NCBI GenBank assembly: GCA_005884715.1
Contig: VAZZ01000088.1
Location: 1 to 6,997 of the forward strand
Length of the DNA: 6,997 nucleotides
From: Alphaproteobacteria bacterium
Lineage (GTDB): Bacteria; Pseudomonadota; Alphaproteobacteria; Rhizobiales; Aestuariivirgaceae
Direction: 5' to 3'
Of this stretch, positions 1-5,655 are shown in pieces. Numbering within the stretch: the stretch's first letter is position 1; each line of letters opens with the position of its first letter. The position numbers and the translations under genes were made by a program. The notes beneath the pieces are model-generated. The model was not told the DNA's origin. It did not search any database and was given only the letters and a program-made list of their open reading frames with translations.

Positions 1-1
1 T

Positions 2-805
2 GCCGGAACGATCGTGGCTCTCAACAGTCGCACCGGCACTCCCGGCATCACGCGGCTGATCTACAATATGGAGCGCCTCCGCTGGCTTCCTAAGAACCTC
101 GGTAATCGCTATGTCTTCGTGAATCAGGCGGCCTACACGCTGCAGCTCATCGATGGCGGAAGAGAAGTCTGGCGCACCAAGGTGATCGTGGGCAAGCCGA
201 ACAGCCAAACTGTCGCTTTCAGCGACAAGATGGAGAAGGTTATCTTCAACCCGTCCTGGGGCGTCCCGCCATCCATCATGAAGAACGAGATGCTGCCCAG
301 GCTCAGACGCGATCCCGGCTATCTCGATCGCCTCGGCTATCGGGTACTGACGCCCGACGGCAAGATCATTCACTCACGCTCGGTCCACTGGTGGAAATAT
401 ACGGACAAGGTGCCCTACCTTGTCGAGCAGCCGCCCAGCGACGACAACGCCATGGGCGAGATCAAATTTCTATTCCCTAATGCACACGACATTTATATGC
501 ACGACACGCCCACCCGTGCTCTGTTCAAACAGCCGGTCCGCGCTCTGAGCCATGGCTGTGTCCGGGTGGAGAATCCGCGCCTCTTCGCCGAGCTGCTGCT
601 CGGTCTCCAGGCCTCCGAAATCGCGGCACTCATCGACGGCGGGCTCAGCCAGACGAATGACGTCACGCGTGAAACCTCTGTCCATCTGGCTTATTTCACC
701 GCCTGGCCGGCAGAGGACGGCCGTATCCTCTATTTCGACGACATCTACGGCCGCGATGAACGCATGGAACGCGCCTTCAATACCATGGCCATCGCGTCGC
801 GCTGA
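2..805 (+). CDS. L,D-transpeptidase, YkuD/YcbB-like (5'-partial)
   Basis: This is the C-terminal part of a periplasmic L,D-transpeptidase, which makes 3-3 crosslinks in peptidoglycan or attaches proteins to it. The frame is open through the left edge, so the true start is outside the window; the GTG at 14 is only an internal candidate. The segment beginning MERLRWLP, followed by YVFVNQAAYTLQL, opens the YkuD catalytic domain of the YcbB-like class. The active-site pattern is clear: a His (500-502, in YMHDTP) lies 16 residues before SHGCVRVENP, whose catalytic Cys is at 557-559. The motif is intact, so the domain is probably active. The tail HLAYFTAWPAEDGRILYFDD is typical of the large YcbB-like enzymes, which carry extra N-terminal domains (often a peptidoglycan-binding domain) that would lie upstream. 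The next gene starts 74 bp on and has no obvious functional link. The family call is firm; the exact crosslinking role is inferred. Confidence 0.93.
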   Translation, partial: AGTIVALNSRTGTPGITRLIYNMERLRWLPKNLGNRYVFVNQAAYTLQLIDGGREVWRTKVIVGKPNSQTVAFSDKMEKVIFNPSWGVPPSIMKNEMLPRLRRDPGYLDRLGYRVLTPDGKIIHSRSVHWWKYTDKVPYLVEQPPSDDNAMGEIKFLFPNAHDIYMHDTPTRALFKQPVRALSHGCVRVENPRLFAELLLGLQASEIAALIDGGLSQTNDVTRETSVHLAYFTAWPAEDGRILYFDDIYGRDERMERAFNTMAIASR

Positions 806-823
806 AACGAAGTGGATTTCTCC

Positions 824-841
824 CAGACGGCAGGTCTGCCG
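824..841. other. Overlapping small palindromes after the transpeptidase gene
   Basis: Two mutually exclusive hairpins share these bases. CAGAC (824-828) pairs with GTCTG (834-838) across a 5-nt loop, or CGGCA (828-832) pairs with TGCCG (837-841) across a 4-nt loop. They start 18 bp after the stop codon, where a transcription terminator would be expected. However, the stems are only 5 bp and no T-run follows. It may be a weak terminator, a processing site or chance. Confidence 0.25.
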
Positions 842-879
842 AAAGATGCGATACCAAGTGATCGTGGATTCGTAGTCCT

Positions 880-1737
880 GTGAGCGGGATCAGCGCCTGG
901 CTGCGCGCCATCCTGATGATGATCGCCTCGGCGTCGCTTTTCGCCGTTGTTGACGGGGTGAGCAAAATCCTCGCCGATGATCAGTCGGTCGGCCAGATCG
1001 TCTGGGCGCGCTATTCCTTCGCCATTCCCGTCCTTTTCGCGGCGAGCCCCAGACTAGCCTGGCGGGACCTGCTGCGTACCAACGAGTTGCGCAACCAGAT
1101 CATCCGCGGGCTGATCCCGCTGGTGATCAGCGCTTCCATGGTCCTCGCCGTCCGCCACCTTCCTCTCGCCGAGGCGACCGTCACTCTCTATGCCGGGCCG
1201 CTGCTGGTGGTGGCTCTGTCGCAACCTTTGCTCAATGAGAAAGTGACATTGCCGGCCTGGATCGGGGTGGGCGTCGGTTTCCTCGCCGTGCTGATCGTCG
1301 CCCGGCCGGGCTTCAGCGATCTAAGCACCTATACTGTCTTTCCGATCGTTGCCGCACTGTTCTATGCACTTTGCCAGATCTTCACCCGCAGGCTCGGGGC
1401 CGTTGGCGAACTGCCGCAGACGACCTTGGCCTGGACCCTCCTGATCGGGACGCTCGTCGCGACACCGGCCGCCGCCATCTCATGGCAGCCGGTTTCCATT
1501 GGCACTTGGGCCCTCATGATTGGACTCGGCATCGTCTTTGGCCTGGCGCAGACCTTCGCCATCCGCGCCTTTGCCCAGGCGCCAGCCAATCGCCTTGCCC
1601 CCTTCAGCTATGCCCAGGTCGTTGCGGCAACTTTTTTCGGCATCATCGTATTCGGAGCCATTCCCGATCTCTGGACGTTCTTCGGTGTCGTGCTCATCAT
1701 TGGCGCCGGCGCCTATGTGATGCGCAACCGCGCTTGA
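880..1737 (+). CDS. DMT-superfamily (EamA) permease
   Basis: This is an inner-membrane transporter of the drug/metabolite superfamily, whose members export or import amino acids, metabolites or other small molecules. The 285-residue product is almost entirely hydrophobic, with about ten predicted helices arranged as two EamA repeats (roughly residues 8-140 and 150-283). Family signs include FAVVDGVSKIL in helix 1, a W-A-R-Y segment in helix 2, LPLAEATVTLYAGPLL at the end of the first half, and APFSYAQVVAATFFG in the second half. The GTG at 880 is the first usual start codon after the in-frame stop at 859-861. No strong ribosome binding site precedes it, so initiation slightly downstream is possible, for example at the ATG pair in ILMMI. 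The GlxA-type regulator follows 69 bp later on the same strand, so co-transcription is possible. Substrate and direction of transport cannot be told from sequence. Confidence 0.9.
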   Translation: MSGISAWLRAILMMIASASLFAVVDGVSKILADDQSVGQIVWARYSFAIPVLFAASPRLAWRDLLRTNELRNQIIRGLIPLVISASMVLAVRHLPLAEATVTLYAGPLLVVALSQPLLNEKVTLPAWIGVGVGFLAVLIVARPGFSDLSTYTVFPIVAALFYALCQIFTRRLGAVGELPQTTLAWTLLIGTLVATPAAAISWQPVSIGTWALMIGLGIVFGLAQTFAIRAFAQAPANRLAPFSYAQVVAATFFGIIVFGAIPDLWTFFGVVLIIGAGAYVMRNRA

Positions 1738-1806
1738 TTGCAGCCAAGGTTCTGACCTAGCGTGCCGGCAAATCTCATTCTTTCGGCCAGTCTCAGGTCC
1801 ACTCCC

Positions 1807-2757
1807 ATGGCGAACCACCCCACCATCAGATTCGCCATCCTGATTTTCCCGGGCTTCCCTTTGATGGCCTTCAGCGCCGTCATCGAGCCCTTGCGCGCCG
1901 CCAATACCATCTCCTCGCGCCTTCTCTATGAATGGACGATTGTCGGACCGGACGAGGCCACCATTATCGCCTCGAATGGCATCGCGGTGACGCCGCATTA
2001 CGCCGCCAGCAGGGCGCCTGAGGCCGATTACATCGTCGTCTGTTCGGGCGGCGACGCAGACCGGCTGACCGCCCGCAAGCCTCTGTCCTGGATCAGGAAG
2101 AACCTGCGCCTCGGCGCCAATCTGGGCAGCGTGGCCGATGGCGCTTTCTACCTCGCCCGCGCCGGTCTCCTCGACGGCTACGCCTGCACGCTGCATTGGC
2201 AAAGCCAGCCGGCTTTCCTCGAAGCCTTCCCCCATATCAAACTGGCGCGCGAGATTTTCGTGATCGATCGCACCCGCTTCACTTCCGCGGGCGGAGTCGG
2301 CGCCCTCGATATGATGATCGAACTGATCGGCAGGCATCATGACCGCGAGCTCGCGCGCCAGGTGGCGGAATGGTTCGTCCATGACCGCATCAAGGCGACT
2401 GCCGATCGCGAGCGCCTGCAATTGCGCCTGCGCACCGGCATTCGCGACGGCCTCGTGCTCGAGGCCGTTGCCGAAATGGAAAAGACGAATGACAGGACGG
2501 ACGCGGTTTCCGCCATTGCTGGCCGGCTCGGCGTTTCGATGGGCCAGCTCGAAAGACTGTTAAAGGCTGAATTCGGCGTCGGGCCGGCGGAGCATTACCG
2601 CCGCGTGAAAATGGAGCGGGCCCGCGATCTCCTCGCCCATTCCAAGATGCCGGTCCGCGAAGTGGGACTTGCCTGCGGCTATGCCAGCTTTTCCTCCTTC
2701 GTGCGCGCCTATAAGGCGGTGTTCGGCACGACCCCGGGAAAAGCGCGCAAGGTGTAG
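1807..2757 (+). CDS. GlxA-family AraC-type transcription regulator
   Basis: This is a cytoplasmic DNA-binding regulator with an N-terminal DJ-1/PfpI (class I glutamine amidotransferase-like) domain, about residues 7-185, and a C-terminal AraC/XylS domain, about residues 215-315. The first domain is seen in RFAILIFPGFPLMAF, the elbow GSVADGAFYLARAGLLDG, CTLHW, and TSAGGVGALDMM. The elbow has Ala where enzymatic relatives have the nucleophilic Cys, as expected for a ligand-sensing domain. The two helix-turn-helix units are at IAGRLGVSMGQLERLLKAEF and VGLACGYASFSSFVRAYKAV, followed by FGTTPGKAR. Members of this family (GbdR, CdhR, ArgR of Pseudomonas) commonly activate catabolism of betaines, carnitine or amino acids. 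An in-frame GTG at 1762 would add 15 residues. ATG 1807 is preferred because the conserved domain begins just after it and a modest AGG lies about 9 bp upstream. It probably controls the downstream M24/hydrolase pair; that link is inferred from adjacency. Confidence 0.92.
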   Translation: MANHPTIRFAILIFPGFPLMAFSAVIEPLRAANTISSRLLYEWTIVGPDEATIIASNGIAVTPHYAASRAPEADYIVVCSGGDADRLTARKPLSWIRKNLRLGANLGSVADGAFYLARAGLLDGYACTLHWQSQPAFLEAFPHIKLAREIFVIDRTRFTSAGGVGALDMMIELIGRHHDRELARQVAEWFVHDRIKATADRERLQLRLRTGIRDGLVLEAVAEMEKTNDRTDAVSAIAGRLGVSMGQLERLLKAEFGVGPAEHYRRVKMERARDLLAHSKMPVREVGLACGYASFSSFVRAYKAVFGTTPGKARKV

Positions 2758-2762
2758 CTTTT

Positions 2763-2798
2763 ACCCTCTCCCCTTCGCTACGCTTGCAGGGCGAGGGT
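2763..2798. terminator. Imperfect palindrome after the regulator gene
   Basis: The arm ACCCTCTCCC (2763-2772) pairs with GGGCGAGGGT (2789-2798) with one mismatch and a 16-nt loop. It begins 6 bp after the regulator's stop codon. Dispersed intergenic palindromes with CCCTCTCCCC / GGGGAGAGGG arms are common in alphaproteobacterial and other proteobacterial genomes, and this looks like a degenerate copy. It may act as a terminator or RNA-stabilising element between the regulator and the M24 gene. It lacks a proper T-run (only TTAA follows). Confidence 0.45.
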
Positions 2799-2839
2799 TA
2801 AGGCCTGCATGCACACCAATATGATACGGCCGCCTGACC

Positions 2840-2867
2840 GCACATTATTCTGGCAAGGCTGCACATT
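2840..2867. promoter_or_regulatory. Direct repeat GCACATT, 21-bp period; candidate operator
   Basis: GCACATT occurs at 2840-2846 and again at 2861-2867, exactly 21 bp apart, which is two helical turns. Further matches flank the core: the C two bases before each copy, and TC at 2849-2850 and 2870-2871. AraC/XylS proteins often bind direct-repeat half-sites spaced by about two turns. The pair lies 58-85 bp before the M24 gene start, just downstream of the GlxA-type regulator gene. Binding by that regulator is inference. No convincing -35/-10 pair could be fixed here. Confidence 0.4.
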
Positions 2868-2924
2868 CATCGAAGGCAAATTCGGCCATCTTTCGAGTCC
2901 GCATCACTCATCGAAAGGTCTGCC

Positions 2925-4229
2925 ATGAGTATCGTCGTCTTCAATCCCGACAAGGTCGATGATGTCGACTTCGCCGACCACATGCGCCATCCCCTGGCCG
3001 ACGACCCAGCCAACAATATGTGGCTCTCCGATACAGAGCCGCCAGGCGTCGATGCCGTGGCGCTGCGCCATGAAAGGCTCGCCAAATTGCGCCAGTGGAT
3101 GGCAAAGGCGGACTATGGCGCCGTCCTTTTGTTCGATCCCTATAATCAGCGCTATGCCACGGGCTCGCGCAACATGTTCGGTTATTTCCTGCGCAATTCG
3201 ACCCGCTATTTCTTCGTGCCCGCGCAAGGCCCGATCATCCTCTTCGAATACCCGCAGAGCTATCATGTAAGTACCAGGCTCGATACGGTCGATGAGGCGC
3301 GTCCGAGCAAGCTCGTCTGGTCATCCGTTTCGGGCAAGGACGGCGAGATTGCGGGGCCTTTCGCCGCCGAGATCGCCGATCTGATGCGCCGCCATGCGCC
3401 TGGATCGAGGAAGATCGGCCTCGACCGCTGCGGCCATCTGCACGCGCTCGCCCTCGAAGGCCAGGGGCTCGACGTGCGCGACTGCCAGGGCGAGATTCTC
3501 AGCACGCGCGCCGTCAAGACGGCGCAGGAAATCAAATGCCTGCAGATCAGCATGGCGGGGGCGGAGGCCGCGGTCGCCGCGGTGCGTGATGCGATCAAGC
3601 CGGGCGTCACCGAGAACGAACTCTTCGCCGTGATGTATCACGAGGTCATCCGTCAGGGCGGCGAGTTCATCGAAACGCGCCTTCTCACCTCCGGCCAGCG
3701 CACCAATCCCTGGTTCAACGAGGCGAGCGGCAGGCGGGTGAGACCCGGCGAACTGGTGGCCCTCGATACCGATACGATCGGCTGTTATGGCTATTATTCA
3801 GATTTCTCCCGCACTTTCCGCTGCGGCCCGGGCAAGCCGACCGCCTATCAAAAGGCGCTTTACCGGATGTCCTATGACCAGGTGCAGCACAATATCGCCA
3901 TTATCGCTCCCGGCATGAGCTTCCGCGAGATCGCCGAGAAGGCCTGGAAGATCCCCGAACGCTTCATCGACCAGCGTTATACCTCGGTTATGCATGGCGT
4001 CGGCATGCATGGCGAGACGCCGTTCATCGCCCATGCCATGGATTTCCAGACCTATGGGCGCGAAGGTGTGATCGAGCCCGGCATGGTGGTCAGCGTCGAG
4101 AGCTATATTGGTGAAAAAGGCAGAGGGGAAGGCGTGAAACTCGAAGAGGAAGTGCTTATAACGGATAAGGGACCGAGGCTGATTTCACGCTTTCCCTTCG
4201 AGGATGAATTGCTGGACAGAGAAGTCTGA
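2925..4229 (+). CDS. M24-family metalloenzyme resembling DMSP lyase DddP
   Basis: This 434-residue protein has the creatinase/aminopeptidase ('pita-bread') fold: an N-terminal creatinase-like domain (about residues 45-195) and a catalytic M24 domain (about 205-425). Predicted metal ligands are Asp281 and Asp283 (in LDTDTIG), Asp293 (in YSDFSRTF), His357 (in MHGVGM), Glu392 (in SVESYIG) and Glu407 (in KLEEEV). Each is exactly 14 lower than the recalled DddP ligands D295, D297, D307, H371, E406 and E421. The segment ETRLLTSGQRTNPWF is also DddP-like. However, the position matching DddP Asp377, reported as catalytic base, is Gly363. The ligands support a metal-dependent enzyme, but DMSP cleavage is doubtful. 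Automatic annotation would probably say Xaa-Pro peptidase. The ATG start is supported by GAAAGG at 2913-2918. The stop codon directly abuts the next gene's ATG, indicating an operon. No signal peptide is seen, so it is probably cytoplasmic. Confidence 0.85.
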   Translation: MSIVVFNPDKVDDVDFADHMRHPLADDPANNMWLSDTEPPGVDAVALRHERLAKLRQWMAKADYGAVLLFDPYNQRYATGSRNMFGYFLRNSTRYFFVPAQGPIILFEYPQSYHVSTRLDTVDEARPSKLVWSSVSGKDGEIAGPFAAEIADLMRRHAPGSRKIGLDRCGHLHALALEGQGLDVRDCQGEILSTRAVKTAQEIKCLQISMAGAEAAVAAVRDAIKPGVTENELFAVMYHEVIRQGGEFIETRLLTSGQRTNPWFNEASGRRVRPGELVALDTDTIGCYGYYSDFSRTFRCGPGKPTAYQKALYRMSYDQVQHNIAIIAPGMSFREIAEKAWKIPERFIDQRYTSVMHGVGMHGETPFIAHAMDFQTYGREGVIEPGMVVSVESYIGEKGRGEGVKLEEEVLITDKGPRLISRFPFEDELLDREV

Positions 4230-4913
4230 ATGAGAACGACGCTTTCGCTTGAGGGCCAGGCCATAGCCTTGCTGTTGATCGATCTGCAGGAGGAGCAGCG
4301 CCAGGATCCCCAGTATAAGGCCTTCGGCATTGATGAGGTGCTGGGCAATGCGGCACGTCTTCTGGAAGCGGCGCGGACGACGAACCGCATGGTTGTCCAC
4401 TCCGTCTATCGAAGGGATTTCGCCAAAAGCCCTCCCCGGCCCTTCGAGCCGACATCGACGAACGGCAAGCCGACCTTCAGCGATGCCGAGCATCCGCTGA
4501 CCGCCATTTGCCGGGAAGTTACGCCTAAGCCTGACGAGTCCGTCATCTACAAGAATGACGCCAGCGCCTTTTGCGAAGGCGAACTCGCGCCCGTGCTGAA
4601 GGCGCAAGCCATCGACTGGCTGATTGTCTCGGGTGTGTGGACCGAGGCTTGCGTCGCGGCGACGATCCGCGACGCGATGGCGCACGGCTTTCGCGTCCTC
4701 CTGGTGAAGGATGCTTGCGGCAGCGGCACGCCGGCGATGCACCAGACCGCCGTGCTCAATCTCGCCAACCGGCTCTATGGCGGTGCTGTCGCCAGCACCG
4801 ACCGCGCCATTGCCCTGTTGAACGGGGAACCGGCCGATGTCTGGGTGGCCGAACGCCCGGTGCCTATTCTGTTCGATTTCACCGACGCCGCCCAACATTA
4901 CGCGGAGCTCTAA
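4230..4913 (+). CDS. Isochorismatase-fold cysteine hydrolase
   Basis: This is a cytoplasmic hydrolase of the isochorismatase-like superfamily. Members include nicotinamidases, N-carbamoylsarcosine amidase, ureidoacrylate amidohydrolase and other amidases. The Asp-Lys-Cys triad is visible: Asp18 in ALLLIDLQ, Lys108 in VIYKNDASAF, and Cys141 in VSGVWTEACVAATIRDAM. The family segment GFRVLLVKDACGSG follows. At 227 residues it is somewhat longer than the usual roughly 200, with a C-terminal tail (about 203-227) ending in ILFDFTDAAQHYAEL. Its ATG begins at the base after the TGA of the M24 gene, so the two are almost certainly co-transcribed and translationally coupled. This suggests it acts on the product or a related substrate of the M24 enzyme, probably an amide or carbamoyl compound. 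That role is inferred. The retained Cys argues against the true isochorismate ether-hydrolysis class, and the specific substrate is unknown. Confidence 0.9.
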   Translation: MRTTLSLEGQAIALLLIDLQEEQRQDPQYKAFGIDEVLGNAARLLEAARTTNRMVVHSVYRRDFAKSPPRPFEPTSTNGKPTFSDAEHPLTAICREVTPKPDESVIYKNDASAFCEGELAPVLKAQAIDWLIVSGVWTEACVAATIRDAMAHGFRVLLVKDACGSGTPAMHQTAVLNLANRLYGGAVASTDRAIALLNGEPADVWVAERPVPILFDFTDAAQHYAEL

Positions 4914-5029
4914 GCTGCACTCATAGAGGGCAGGCAAATCGTCGCGTGATCCAGCCGCTTCTGCCGAACAAGCCGAGGGGCGTGCCTTGCGTCGATGACC
5001 GAAGGGTTCTGAACGGAGTTCTACATTCT

Positions 5030-5056
5030 GCGATCCGGCTCATCCTGGGCCGATCT
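5030..5056. terminator. Weak bulged hairpin between convergent genes
   Basis: GATC-C-GGC (5032-5039) can pair with GCCGATC (5049-5055) around a 9-nt loop, with one bulged C. It lies in the 150-bp gap between the converging hydrolase and MAPEG genes, 8 bp beyond the MAPEG stop codon, where a shared terminator would be placed. There is no strong T-run on either strand. The rest of the gap (4914-5029) shows nothing recognisable. Confidence 0.22.
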
Positions 5057-5063
5057 GCGAGCA

Positions 5064-5462
5064 CTATACGTGCCATACCGACGCGAGCAAAAGAAGGACA
5101 ATTCCAACGAATGCGACGTTCCAGACGAGCGAGCGGAGCAAGGGAACGCCCGCTGCGTAGAGTAGAAGGAAAATCAGCCTGGCCAAAAAATAGAGACCCG
5201 CTCCCCATTCGCTGAGGGCGCTCTCACGGCCGAGCACGCGAACAAGGAAGACCGCAGCCACGAACACCGGGAACGTCTCAAGGAAGTTTCTAAGTGCTCT
5301 TTCCAGGCGCCCGGCTACACCCGTGAGCGGAGGAACTTCGGCGTCACGAGAGCTGGCCGTCCAGCGATAACCTCGCTGCAGACTGGCTGCATGGGAGGAG
5401 ACAATAATTTGGACTAAACAGAGCACGCAGCTCGCTGCAAGCATCGCTAGCTCGAAGCTCAT
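5064..5462 (-). CDS. MAPEG-family membrane protein
   Basis: This small integral membrane protein (132 residues, about four helices) belongs to the MAPEG family, named for eicosanoid and glutathione metabolism. Bacterial members are mostly uncharacterised; some show glutathione transferase or peroxidase activity. The family signature is present: GRLERALRNFLETFPVF (residues 51-67), a match to the R-x-x-RA-x-x-N-x-x-E-x-x-P-x-F pattern. A second stretch, YFLARLIFLLLYAAGVPLLR (91-110), corresponds to the conserved Y-x-x-x-R ... Y-x-x-G-x-x-x-x-R region. Helices are at about 4-22, 63-78, 86-105 and 112-130. ATG 5462 is preceded on its strand by GAGGG about 5 bases away, a good ribosome binding site. 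It runs opposite to all other genes here and separates the hydrolase pair from the solute-binding gene. It probably has its own promoter in 5463-5655 and no evident role in the neighbouring pathway. Confidence 0.85.
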   Translation of the reverse strand: MSFELAMLAASCVLCLVQIIVSSHAASLQRGYRWTASSRDAEVPPLTGVAGRLERALRNFLETFPVFVAAVFLVRVLGRESALSEWGAGLYFLARLIFLLLYAAGVPLLRSLVWNVAFVGIVLLLLASVWHV

Positions 5463-5655
5463 TCAACCCTCACACCTGCCAATTCATGGACTCTAGCAGA
5501 AGCCCGCGTGCTGTGCCTCTCTGCTGGCCAGCCTGACTGTCCGCCGCGGCCACAAGGCCAACCCTGCACATAAATTCGCGAGAGTTGAACATTTGGGGTT
5601 CGCCTGCCGGCGTTAGTCTTCCTCTTCGACAAAAGAACAACTGGAGGAGACTGTC
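5463..5655. promoter_or_regulatory. Divergent intergenic region
   Basis: These 193 bp separate the divergently read MAPEG and solute-binding genes, so promoters for both should lie here. The right end carries a strong ribosome binding site, GGAGGAG at 5643-5649, six bases before the binding-protein ATG. TTGAAC at 5585-5590 resembles a -35 box, but no well-spaced -10 box follows it. Small palindromes such as CTGGCCAG and GGCC-ACAA-GGCC are present but not convincing as operators. No small gene was recognised. Confidence 0.4.

Noticed and set aside
1762..1806. GTG 1762 as start of the regulator, adding 15 residues
   Set aside because: The extension has no family resemblance and the DJ-1-like domain begins right after ATG 1807, which also has a plausible AGG upstream.
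1480..2421. Long minus-strand open frame (313 codons)
   Set aside because: It lies antisense to the end of the permease and most of the regulator gene, both clear family members. The product is low-complexity, rich in Gly/Ala/Arg/Asp/His and shows no recognisable domain; such open antisense frames are common in GC-rich DNA.
2925..4913. Creatinase plus N-carbamoylsarcosine amidase (creatinine degradation)
   Set aside because: The folds match, but the M24 protein keeps a full set of metal ligands and DddP-like segments, unlike metal-free creatinase, and the hydrolase has no diagnostic feature for carbamoylsarcosine.
4185..4937. Minus-strand open frame (250 codons) opposite the cysteine hydrolase
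   Set aside because: The plus-strand frame has an intact Asp-Lys-Cys hydrolase signature, whereas the antisense product shows no family features.
4571..5215. Plus-strand frame (214 codons) overlapping the cysteine hydrolase and the gap after it
   Set aside because: It is Arg-rich and out of frame with the real hydrolase, and its 3' part is antisense to the MAPEG gene; no domain seen.
5585..5617. Sigma-70 promoter from TTGAAC (5585-5590) to GTTAGT (5612-5617)
   Set aside because: Spacing of 21 bp is too long and the -10 match is poor, so it was not called as a promoter.
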